Shown here piece by piece: positions 8,801-15,382 of a DNA stretch of 34,077 bases (the stretch's first letter is position 1; each line of letters opens with the position of its first letter). The stretch lies in NCBI GenBank assembly GCA_005792545.1, contig SXRM01000235.1, positions 1 to 34,077 of the forward strand. The letters are read 5' to 3'. The translations under genes were made by a program, and so were the position numbers. Source of the DNA: Pseudomonadota bacterium. Its GTDB lineage: Bacteria; Myxococcota_A; UBA9042. The notes under the pieces are model-generated. The model was not told the DNA's origin, did not search any database, and saw only the letters and a program-made list of their open reading frames with translations.

Positions 8801-9263
8801 TGATGATGAGTTCGCCTGCTTTGAGGTCGGGGCCAGCGACAGGGCCGCCGGTGTCCGTGGGTGTGCCGGTGTCGCCGCCGGTGGTCTCTTTGCCGGTGTC
8901 GCTACCGCCAGAGTCGGTGGCATCGGGGCCGGTGGTGCCTTTGGGCACGCACTTGGATGCGGAGCACACGCCGGTCTTGTTCCCGCACTCCGCCTTGTTG
9001 GGCACGTTGGTGCATTTGCCGGCCGAGCAGAAGTCGTCGGTGCACTCGTTGCCGTCGTCGCACTCCTTGGACTCTTTGCATGACTTGCCGGAGACGTCGC
9101 CGCCGCCATCCGCTTTGGTATCGCCGGTCCCATCGAATTTGACGCTGCCGTCTGGCGCTGTCGTCGTGTCGGGGATTGTTGCGGAGCTGCCTGGGGGCGC
9201 GGAAGTTTCAGCGCAGCCACTAAGGGCAACTAGGGCAGTCAAAGTCACGGACAGGCGGCGCAT
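5886..9263 (-). CDS. Surface lipoprotein with four lamin-tail domains separated by TSP3 and DUF4215 repeats
   Basis: A very large lipoprotein (1125 aa). The start MRRLSVTLTALVALSGC carries lipobox ALSGC, and GGAG lies 5 bases before the ATG. After a linker comes one CDDGNECTDDFC-type Cys repeat (residues 62-105). Four lamin-tail-like domains follow, beginning near residue 150, each with an opening such as LIITELMYNPYGG, a GEWVEVYNP/GEWFEIYN strand and a Trp-Cys before a GTPG/GSPG turn. The first three linkers contain thrombospondin-type-3 Ca-binding units (DKDGVPDDVDNCP) and a DUF4215 unit (CGN...GEGCDDGNKQSGDGCSAWCQ). The domains are diverged copies of one ~270-residue unit. The C-terminus ends WSSFWSWFFGG. 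It is probably a surface adhesion or scaffold protein; the actual ligand is unknown. Confidence 0.88.
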   Translation of the reverse strand: MRRLSVTLTALVALSGCAETSAPPGSSATIPDTTTAPDGSVKFDGTGDTKADGGGDVSGKSCKESKECDDGNECTDDFCSAGKCTNVPNKAECGNKTGVCSASKCVPKGTTGPDATDSGGSDTGKETTGGDTGTPTDTGGPVAGPDLKAGELIITELMYNPYGGGAVSDDNGEWVEVYNPGDKPVDLQGLVIKSNGDTGKFIVPAAVSVGPKAYVLFGSLADEAKNGGVKLAAAYGTTLKLTNSTDGVTLESNGVAIDTVTYDVTKGWPNLNGVSLSLSPDALDAAKNDNAEAWCGANKAMASTDKGTPGAANDVCKKDTDKDGVPDDVDNCPTVSNATQFDSDKNGIGDACEGPVPTCGNKAVDTGEGCDDGNKQSGDGCSAWCQPEKVVEPGSLVITEIMYNPAVVEDDVGEWIELYNPSSATIELNGVVLQTGTLSPIQHVVEAGAPIQVPSKGYALLALSSDAALNGGLPKPSYVYNKLILSSTAATLSIWSGGKEIDKVAYGPGWPLFTGKSLALDPTLLTATDNDLPAAWCKGQATYGKGDYGSPGATNPSCAGGGDDDDKDGIPDKADNCKEKANAKQEDADQDTVVDACDNCVDVTNTTQADTDGDGKGDACEDPGCGNGVIEKGETCDDGNTKFGDGCNAQCQAEVPLQPGDLVISEMLPDPASATDELGEWFEIYNASTTTVELAGLGVKVGTVLKALPADKSYPLAPGQYAVVARNGDAAQNGGVQGAIALTTLPALGNSSATAVQLESGNKVIDSVTYNATGWPKVSSGVALALDPSAAAVGGDKVNDNGAAWCYATTTFGKGDKGTPGKANAACPKDGDLDGVLDGVDNCALVKNPDQKDTDKDGVGDLCDNCPTIANPDQADDNTDGKGNLCQDLPMPVCGNGTIEPPETCDDSNTKDGDGCSAACQKESAPGGIAVGDLVISEIMANGNGGSGDIGEWFEIANVSGKDLDLNGVTIAGKSTDTPIEIKTPTPLKAGEFAVFGPSSDATKNGGYKPILTYTQSKFPLGNDDDTVTIKLGSLVIDTVTYDDTSVGKWPAVAQGKSLQLSADKLDAKLNDGKEAWCLATAKIGTAGTHFGTPGMPNTVCGAPPPGSPAPKGAWSSFWSWFFGG

Positions 9264-9365
9264 GGGAGCTCCAAAGGACGGGAATGCCCGGTCGGGCGCG
9301 GCAGTCTAGGCGTTTTCGGGGGCATGCTCAATGCGACCTGGTCGACCGGTGTGGTCTACGAGACG

Positions 9366-9905
9366 CTACTCACCAGGGTTGATGGCTTCGAAAACGGGCG
9401 CTTCTGTGATGAGGCAGTCGTCGGGCCTGCTTTGCGCACTCGCCCGGCCGGTGTAGCGGAAGGTCGCGTATTGACCATCGCAATCGAGGTCGCCGTAGGC
9501 CGAAACCGTGAACGTCGCCGCGCCCAGTTCGCCGACCCCTTTGTACTCGTAGATAAACGCATGTGGTTCTGAGAGCTTCCATTTGAGCGCCCCCCACAGC
9601 GTGCGGTTCCATTCGATCTTGCCGGGATCGCACAGGCCCTCGCCGTCGCTGACCTTGGGGTCGCAGCAGCTTTTTGCCAGCGTGGTGCGAATCTCGCCGG
9701 GCGGAAACGCGCACAGCGCGCGCATGCTGGTCTTGGCGTCCAGTTTGGGCTTGACGAAGTACACCGAGGCGGCCTTGGACAGGCGGGCCAGTTCGCGCAG
9801 CGCCTCGTCTTGATGCTGGCGCTGCAGCAAGCGCGGCACGCCAACCGTCGCGGTCAGAGCGGCCGCTGCGACTACGATCGCTGTTGCAATCAGTTGCGTT
9901 TGCAC
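9366..9905 (-). CDS. Type IV pilin-like protein lacking the prepilin peptidase motif
   Basis: A protein of 179 residues starting QTQLIATAIVVAAAALTATVG after GTG 9905. A single N-terminal hydrophobic helix runs straight into a PRLLQRQHQDEALRELARLSKA helix, like a pilin stalk. The globular part has the features I recall from deltaproteobacterial pilin-like proteins: SCCDPKVSDGEGLCDP, a WGALKWKLSEPHAFIYEY strand and AYGDLDCDGQYATFRY. The usual GFTLIE cleavage site is absent, so it may be a minor or non-processed pilin-like protein. The GTG is 2 bases after the stop of the upstream 843-residue lipoprotein, with no good ribosome site, so translation is probably coupled. An upstream in-frame GTG at 9917 is the alternative start. 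Confidence 0.75.
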   Translation of the reverse strand: MQTQLIATAIVVAAAALTATVGVPRLLQRQHQDEALRELARLSKAASVYFVKPKLDAKTSMRALCAFPPGEIRTTLAKSCCDPKVSDGEGLCDPGKIEWNRTLWGALKWKLSEPHAFIYEYKGVGELGAATFTVSAYGDLDCDGQYATFRYTGRASAQSRPDDCLITEAPVFEAINPGE

Positions 9906-9907
9906 GG

Positions 9908-12439
9908 CTAGAAACACGCCGTCGTGGTGGCCTGGCAGGGATAGTAATGGCACGCGGGGGTCGCGCCATCCTGAACCTTGCTGCAAAACTGCCACTTTTT
10001 CGTGCCGCAGCACTTGAAGTTACCGCCATTCTTCCACAAGCACTGAGCCCCGGGTTTCAGGCCGCAGGCGCCCCACTGGCAGTTGTTGCCGCACACCTTG
10101 GCTTCGCAGGGATCGGCGCAACCTCCGGATGTGTCCCCGGGCGAGCATGCGCCTTGGCTTCCGCACGCGCCGTAGGCGCCCCAAGCGCCCCAGCCGCAGC
10201 TGTTGTTGCACGTGCGTGTGCGCGATTGCGTCCCGCAGTTACCGCAGGCCTGGCTTTGGGTTTCGGTGGCGCCGGGCTTGCACGAGCCTTGACTGCCGCA
10301 GGTGCCCCAGGCCGACCAAGCTCCCCAACCGCAGCTGTTGCTGCAAGTTCGGGTGCGCGTCTGGGTGCCGCAGTTGCCGCAGGCCTGGTTCTCCGATTGG
10401 GTCTCACCGGGTTTGCACACGCCTTGGACCTGCTTGGTGCAGGTGCCGGAGCTGCAAATGCCCGGGCCGCAGGCGTCGTTGAGGTAGCTGCAGTCTTTGG
10501 CCTGGCCCTGGCACGAGCCGTTGCTGCACACGTCGCCAACGGTGCACGCGTTGCCGTCGCTGCAGGCTGCCCCAGAGTTGGCAGGTTGCGCGACGCATTG
10601 GCCGTTGCTGCACATGCCCTTGCCGCAGGGTCCGTTCAGGCCTGAGCAGTCCAGTTGCGTGCCCTTGCAGCCGCCGCCGGCGCAGCTGTCGCCTGTCGTG
10701 CAAGGGTTGCCGTCGTCGCAGCTGGATGGCTTGGACGCTGCGGAGCAGATGCCGCCGCTGCAGGCACCGACGGTGCACGGTCCGTCAAACTTGCTGCAGT
10801 CTTTGGCGCTACCTTGGCACGCGCCGTTGCTGCAGGCGTCATTGTCGGTGCAGGCGTTGCCGTCGTCGCATGCGCCTACCTTTGGCGCAGTCAGGCAAGC
10901 GCCCTGTTGGCACACGCCCTCGGTGCACGGCCCGTTCTTGGCTGAGCAGTCCATCGGTTTGCCTTTGCACAAGCCGCTGGCGCACTTGTCGGCGGTCGTG
11001 CAAGCGTCGCCGTCATCGCACGAGAGGCCATTTTGCAGCACATAGTTCGTCTTGTTTTGCAAAGGGTTGCAGACCTTGCACGGGTTGGTGGGGTCGACGC
11101 TACCAGCCGGAACACACTGGGCACCTATCGTGCAAATGCCCGATAGCGTGGTGTGCGCGCACTTGCCGTTGCCGTCGCAGCCGTCGAAGGTGCACGGGTC
11201 GCCGTCGTCCGGGCAGGGCTTGTTGGCGGCGATGTTCTCTTTGACGCAACCGGTCGCCACGTCGCAGATGTCGTTGGTGCAGGGGTTCTGGTCGTCGCAG
11301 TCGAGCTTGCCGCCGCCTACGCACTTGCCGTCGATGCACTTGTCGCTGGCGGTGCACGCGTCGCCGTCGTCGCAGCCTGCGCCGGGCGGCACGGTGTTTT
11401 TGCACGAACCGTCGGTGTTGCAGGTGTCGATCGTGCACGGGTTGCCGTCGTCGCACAGACCTTCGTCGGTCTTGCCGTCGCAGTCGTCGTCCTGGCCGTT
11501 GCAATCCTCTGGCTTGGGCGTCTTGGCGGAACAAACGACGGCCCCCTCCTTGCAGACCTCGACGCCGCCGTCGCATGTTCCGAACTCGTTGGTGTTCTTA
11601 CACTTTGTGGAGCCAGACAGCTCGTCAGTTGTGCCATCGCAGTTGTCGTCGCTGCCGTTGCAGGTCTCGGCCTTGGGTGCCTCCGCATCGCATGGCGAAA
11701 GCCCAGCCGGGCCGCAGGCGCGTTTGCCGGTGCAGGTGCCGAACGCGTTCTTGACGCTGCAAGTGGTCGTTGCCTGCTCCGCGCGCGCAATCGCAGAACA
11801 TGTGCACTGCTTGCCTTTCGAAGTGCACTGGTGGCCAGTCTTGCCGGTGTCCGGGTCGACGATTTCGGTGCACGAGTAGCCTTCCGGGCAGTCGCTGCCT
11901 GCGGGCGAGCAAGCAGCGCCGCAAAACGACCCGCCGCTGGCGGATGGCACGCACTTGTTGGCCGTCTCGCCTTCTTCGTTGCACTGCGCGGAGACGTCGC
12001 AGGGCTTGCACAGGTGCAGGTGCTTGGGCACGCAGATAAAGGTGGTGTCTTTGCCGCCGGGAACCTGGCTGCACTTCCAGCCCGGTTCGCAGCTGGTCTG
12101 GCACTCTTTGCTGCAGACCTTGCCTTCGGGCGACTGCACGCAATAGCCGCTCTGGCAATCTTTGTTCTCCACGCACGGCTTACCAAAGTCGCCCGGTCCC
12201 ACGGTCAGGTCGAGCGGCACGTCTTTGATCGCGCCGCCGGTATCGCCTTTGCTGGTGTCGAGCTGCCCCAGGTCGGTCAGCCCGCCGCCGACCGCGCCGC
12301 CGAAGTCGCCCACCGCGTCCGCATTGCCGGCGGCCCCGCCGCCGGTATTGCCGGTGGAGCCGTCATCACTGCACGCACAGCCGAGCGCCACCAAGGTCGC
12401 CAGGGCTGCGGTTCTCAAGGTGCTAGCTGCTCGGTTCAC
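9908..12439 (-). CDS. Large cysteine-rich lipoprotein with Cys-repeat array and TSP1-like repeats
   Basis: An exported lipoprotein of 843 residues. I chose GTG 12439 because GAGG lies 6 bases upstream and it opens a clean signal, VNRAASTLRTAALATLVALGC, with a lipobox Cys. A frame to 12508 would add 23 residues ahead of that signal. After a Gly-rich linker come EGF-like Cys modules, MopE-like units (CNGSDDNCDGTTDE, DCNGQDDDCDGKTDE) and many CDDGNPCTIDTC / CDDGDACT-type repeats. Near the end are two thrombospondin-1-like units (CGNCGTQTRTRTCSNSCGW...WGTCG). The array implies dozens of disulfides and probably calcium. It is the first gene of a unit with the pilin-like protein, so it may be a surface or pilus-associated adhesin; that role is inferred. 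Confidence 0.85.
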   Translation of the reverse strand: MNRAASTLRTAALATLVALGCACSDDGSTGNTGGGAAGNADAVGDFGGAVGGGLTDLGQLDTSKGDTGGAIKDVPLDLTVGPGDFGKPCVENKDCQSGYCVQSPEGKVCSKECQTSCEPGWKCSQVPGGKDTTFICVPKHLHLCKPCDVSAQCNEEGETANKCVPSASGGSFCGAACSPAGSDCPEGYSCTEIVDPDTGKTGHQCTSKGKQCTCSAIARAEQATTTCSVKNAFGTCTGKRACGPAGLSPCDAEAPKAETCNGSDDNCDGTTDELSGSTKCKNTNEFGTCDGGVEVCKEGAVVCSAKTPKPEDCNGQDDDCDGKTDEGLCDDGNPCTIDTCNTDGSCKNTVPPGAGCDDGDACTASDKCIDGKCVGGGKLDCDDQNPCTNDICDVATGCVKENIAANKPCPDDGDPCTFDGCDGNGKCAHTTLSGICTIGAQCVPAGSVDPTNPCKVCNPLQNKTNYVLQNGLSCDDGDACTTADKCASGLCKGKPMDCSAKNGPCTEGVCQQGACLTAPKVGACDDGNACTDNDACSNGACQGSAKDCSKFDGPCTVGACSGGICSAASKPSSCDDGNPCTTGDSCAGGGCKGTQLDCSGLNGPCGKGMCSNGQCVAQPANSGAACSDGNACTVGDVCSNGSCQGQAKDCSYLNDACGPGICSSGTCTKQVQGVCKPGETQSENQACGNCGTQTRTRTCSNSCGWGAWSAWGTCGSQGSCKPGATETQSQACGNCGTQSRTRTCNNSCGWGAWGAYGACGSQGACSPGDTSGGCADPCEAKVCGNNCQWGACGLKPGAQCLWKNGGNFKCCGTKKWQFCSKVQDGATPACHYYPCQATTTACF

Positions 12440-12515
12440 GCGGGACCTCGTGGGCGCGCTGGGCACGCCGCAACCGGGCAGTTTGGCAAACGCGCGCCGG
12501 GGCGGCAATACGCAT

Positions 12516-12535
12516 GGACCCTACCTTTGTTCAGA
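12516..12535 (+). repeat. Dispersed repeat copy B1 (C-block type)
   Basis: GGACCCTACCTTTGTTCAGA. It is identical over 20 bases to the copy at 12604. Over 28 bases (12514-12541) it matches the copy at 18764-18791 on the other strand with one mismatch. It shares the TTTGTTCAGA core with the G-block copies but has ACCCTACC in place of AGGGGGGC. Confidence 0.85.
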
Positions 12536-12603
12536 TCGTTGTTTTGGTGTGTGTTTTCTATGTGAGGCAATTCGCGATCCCGCCGCAGTGGCCGCACCAG
12601 AAC

Positions 12604-12623
12604 GGACCCTACCTTTGTTCAGA
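12604..12623 (+). repeat. Dispersed repeat copy B2 (C-block type)
   Basis: A second exact 20-base copy of the 12516 element. Downstream it continues CGCATG and an AT-rich run, as does the copy at 33146 (both share TTCAGACGCATG), so similarity extends beyond the core. Upstream GAACGGA is shared with copy A at 5807-5813. Confidence 0.85.
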
Positions 12624-12708
12624 CGCATGTTAATTATAGGCTTTCTAGGCAAGGCTGGGAATTGGGGGCGCCGCTGTCCGCGGGTGGACTGAGCGGCAGG
12701 GGGATGTG

Positions 12709-12736
12709 TTGCAGCACACCGAGCGCGACGTACAAT
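12709..12736 (+). promoter_or_regulatory. Candidate housekeeping promoter for the small lipoprotein
   Basis: TTGCAG (12709-12714), a 16-base spacer and TACAAT (12731-12736) resemble -35 and -10 boxes. They would start transcription about 40 bases before GTG 12783. The -10 is good (5 of 6); the -35 is weak (3 of 6). Confidence 0.3.
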
Positions 12737-12782
12737 TGGCCGAGTCGGCGTCGGCGATCGCGGGCGGCGAACCAGAGGTTGC

Positions 12783-13367
12783 GTGGTCGAGCGTCGGAGT
12801 TGCGGCAGATGGTGTGCGATCGCGCTGGCGGTCGGTGCGCTGTCGGCGTGCGCTGAGCGCGATCTTGGACTTGGACCGGGCGCCGATAGCGGTACGGTTT
12901 CTGAGACCGCCGGGCAGGACGGGCTGACGGGTGACGCGACGCCGCAAAAGCCGTTGGTCAGGGTCGGCGGAGCAGACCCAGAGGGCAAAGGTTGGCTCGA
13001 CTGGTCCGGCGGCAAGCACACGCCTGAAATGCTGAAGGGACCGCAGGGCGGCCAGCACATCTGGGTCAGTGCGCGTACGGCTGGCTTGCACCCCAAGAAG
13101 GCGCGCATCACGGTCACGATGTACGTGGAAACGCCGACGGGCGATCAGCTGGTCAAGCCGGGCACCGTCGAGATGACAGGAACGCTGAAATGGGAGAACG
13201 ACTGGCTCGTCTACGCTGGCCTGCCGGCTTTCGTCAAAGAGCCGTGTGTCATTCGCGACCAGAAAGTTCGCGTGGAGCTCGCGGTTGACGACCTGTACGG
13301 CGTGCATGCCGACGACAAGGCGTGGATTACGCCGGTGTGGAAAGGGTATTGCGAGGGCGATCCGTAA
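12783..13367 (+). CDS. Small lipoprotein of unknown function
   Basis: A lipoprotein of 194 residues. GTG 12783 is preceded by AGAGG at 4 bases, and the signal VERRSCGRWCAIALAVGALSAC has lipobox ALSAC. After an acidic linker comes a beta-rich domain with GPQGGQHIWVSARTAGLHPKKARITVTMYVE and a closing DDKAWITPVWKGYCEGDP. I recall similar GPQGG-H-W domains in hypothetical lipoproteins of myxobacteria, without a known role. One Cys near residue 161 (EPCVIRD) and one near the end (GYC) could form a disulfide. It converges on the next gene with a 9-base gap. Confidence 0.75.
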   Translation: MVERRSCGRWCAIALAVGALSACAERDLGLGPGADSGTVSETAGQDGLTGDATPQKPLVRVGGADPEGKGWLDWSGGKHTPEMLKGPQGGQHIWVSARTAGLHPKKARITVTMYVETPTGDQLVKPGTVEMTGTLKWENDWLVYAGLPAFVKEPCVIRDQKVRVELAVDDLYGVHADDKAWITPVWKGYCEGDP

Positions 13368-13376
13368 CGGACGGCG

Positions 13377-15377
13377 TCACCAATAGACCAAGGGCGAGAC
13401 GTTGGTGCGGTTGGCAAGGTCCAAGGCATCCTTGGCCGATGCTTTGACCACCAGGAATTGCCACTGATGGGCTCCAGCCGGCGCCGTTAGGTCGGTGAAT
13501 TCGAGCACTTTCGCCTTCTCGGGGACTCGAACGGCAAGGTGTACGGTCGTCGTTACTTTGATGGCATACCAGCCGTCGCCCAACCCGATGATGCCGTTGG
13601 GCAAAGGCAAGTAGACCTCGCCCGACGACATCTGCAGTGCCGAAAGCGGAACGGTGCGCAACTGGTGCTCCAGCAGGCCGGGGCTGTACTCGATTGCCTC
13701 GGCAAACCGCGGCAAGGCCAGGGTAACGCTGCCGTAGTACGAATCGGGGTCGGCCGCTGGCATCTGCACGGTCAGGCGGTAGCTGTTTGCGACACCGCGG
13801 CTCGTCCACGACAGGCTGACTTTGCGTTCAGCTGTGACGGTGACCGCGAATGGCGGATCGACGGTCTTTTCAGCGGCTTCGTCGGGCAGACCCAGTTTGC
13901 CGAAGGCGACTGCGCCAGACTTCAGGTCAACCATGGCGTGCGGCTCGCCCACGGCAGTCAGGATGTCCTTGCGCAAAGCCTCAGCGCCCTTGAGGATGGC
14001 TGCGTTGCCTTCGATGCCAAACCAGATTTCGCCTGGCCACGGATTGATGCCGGAGCAATCACTGACCTGGACCCGCCACAGCGTCCGCCACAGCTGGTCG
14101 AGCTTGGCGCGCCACACGGTCAGCTTGGCGGCGTGGTCTTTGCCTATCGCATCCAGGACGCGTTGAAGCGCGACGACTTGAGTGCGCGCGACCATGTTGC
14201 CGGTGCGAACGACGTTGTCGGCCTCGACGCCGGGAGCGAGAATCCCGGAAGATCCCATCCACTTGTGCACGCTGTTGGTCGACGGGGCCTGCCAGGTGCC
14301 GTCGAGCAGCGGCGGCGCAGGCTTGGCCGCGATGCCCTTGGCCTGCAGGTGTCGAACGTAGTCGCCGATTCGGGTCATGAACCAGCCGTCTTTCTCCAAG
14401 CCGATCAACTGGTCCTCATACTCCTTGATGCGCGCCGGGTCGGCCGGAGCGTCAGGGGCAAAATAGGGATTGAGCGGCCCGACAGAGGTCTTGGGGACGG
14501 CGCGCAATTCGCCGTCGTCGAAAAAATGCCAGGCGACCTGAACACCGGCAGCTGGAGCGACGCCGCCAGGGCCAACGACCAGGGTGCCGCCTTCGCTGGA
14601 GTACAATGGCCACCACTGGTTGTCGTCGTCGATGTGCTGGTACTTCCACAAGTTCTTGGGGTAGACGCCGGTCTTCCAACCGCCCTGGACCAGCATGTCC
14701 TGCCGGCCCTCACCGGCCTGACCTTCCTGGTTGAACACTACCTGACCGAGCGGAAGGCAAGCGTTAGCCATGATTTGTTTGGTCAAATCGAGACTGCGCT
14801 GCAAGTCTTCGCGCGGGAAGGCCAAAAAAAACTGCGCAGCCCAGTGGAAGCTCACCAGTTCGATCTGGCCGCCGTCGACGAGCTTCTTGAGCAACGCCAA
14901 GGTCTTCGGGTGCCGCTGGGCCATGACCTCGATGGCCATTGCTTGCAGCTCGATGTCGACGCCCCAGGTCGGGTGACGTTCAAAGACCTCCAGAATGGGC
15001 CGAAGCGTCTGGTCGATGATGTAATCCTGAGTCTTTTCGTCGGTCCAACCCTTGTTGGCGGGCTTGTCGAGAAACACGAGCTTGCTGCCATCGGCTTTGG
15101 TGTACTCAAGGCCACCGATGACGTACTCGATATTGTAGTGGAAAAGCCCTAGGGCAAACTTGCTGCGCTTGGTGTCGACCGGTGCTTGTTCTTGGAACCA
15201 CTGAAATTGGCAAGCCGCGCCCGCCGTTGTCTCTGCTGGCGCGCCATCGACCGCTTCGACTACCTGCGCATCGGCGATTGCAGCAGCGACGCTCGCGTCG
15301 CTTGGGCTCTTCGCTGAGTCGTCCGCACAGCCCACACAGACGAGCGCGCAACTAAGCATAAAGAAAGACGTCTTCAT
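13377..15377 (-). CDS. Lipoprotein with a glycoside hydrolase/deacetylase-type barrel (GH57/GH38-like)
   Basis: Exported lipoprotein of 666 residues. ATG 15377 (GGTGA 5 bases upstream) opens MKTSFFMLSCALVCVGC with lipobox VCVGC; a longer frame runs back through the upstream gene. The N-terminal half has FALGLFHYNIEYVIGGL, a PTWGVDIELQAMAIEVMAQRHP segment, LKKLVDGGQIELVSFHWAAQ and VVFNQEGQAGEG. This pattern fits the alpha-helical/beta barrel of families 57 and 38 and polysaccharide deacetylases, where an acidic residue such as that in NQEGQ is catalytic. The C-terminal ~200 residues look like beta-sandwich. Substrate is unknown. It begins 5 bases after the stop of the M13 peptidase, so the two are co-transcribed. 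Confidence 0.65.
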   Translation of the reverse strand: MKTSFFMLSCALVCVGCADDSAKSPSDASVAAAIADAQVVEAVDGAPAETTAGAACQFQWFQEQAPVDTKRSKFALGLFHYNIEYVIGGLEYTKADGSKLVFLDKPANKGWTDEKTQDYIIDQTLRPILEVFERHPTWGVDIELQAMAIEVMAQRHPKTLALLKKLVDGGQIELVSFHWAAQFFLAFPREDLQRSLDLTKQIMANACLPLGQVVFNQEGQAGEGRQDMLVQGGWKTGVYPKNLWKYQHIDDDNQWWPLYSSEGGTLVVGPGGVAPAAGVQVAWHFFDDGELRAVPKTSVGPLNPYFAPDAPADPARIKEYEDQLIGLEKDGWFMTRIGDYVRHLQAKGIAAKPAPPLLDGTWQAPSTNSVHKWMGSSGILAPGVEADNVVRTGNMVARTQVVALQRVLDAIGKDHAAKLTVWRAKLDQLWRTLWRVQVSDCSGINPWPGEIWFGIEGNAAILKGAEALRKDILTAVGEPHAMVDLKSGAVAFGKLGLPDEAAEKTVDPPFAVTVTAERKVSLSWTSRGVANSYRLTVQMPAADPDSYYGSVTLALPRFAEAIEYSPGLLEHQLRTVPLSALQMSSGEVYLPLPNGIIGLGDGWYAIKVTTTVHLAVRVPEKAKVLEFTDLTAPAGAHQWQFLVVKASAKDALDLANRTNVSPLVYW

Positions 15378-15382
15378 CAAGT

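Larger units (their letters stand above)
12440..12782. other. 343-base intergenic region holding two direct repeats
   Basis: The divergent gap between the 843-residue lipoprotein (minus) and the small lipoprotein at 12783 (plus). It holds repeat copies at 12516-12535 and 12604-12623, 88 bases apart in the same orientation. AT-rich stretches lie just after each copy (GTTGTTTTGG and GTTAATTATAGGC), and a candidate plus-strand promoter lies at 12709-12736. I see no convincing small gene or RNA here. Confidence 0.7.

Noticed and set aside
10500..10830. TGGCAC-N5-GTTGCT matches to sigma-54 promoters
   Set aside because: They recur because they encode repeated Cys-Gln-Gly motifs of the lipoprotein on the other strand, within coding sequence.
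11153..12565. A long plus-strand open frame (470 codons) opposite the Cys-rich lipoprotein
   Set aside because: Composition is Val/Ala-rich shadow sequence with no signal or motif; the minus-strand gene has recognisable Cys modules.
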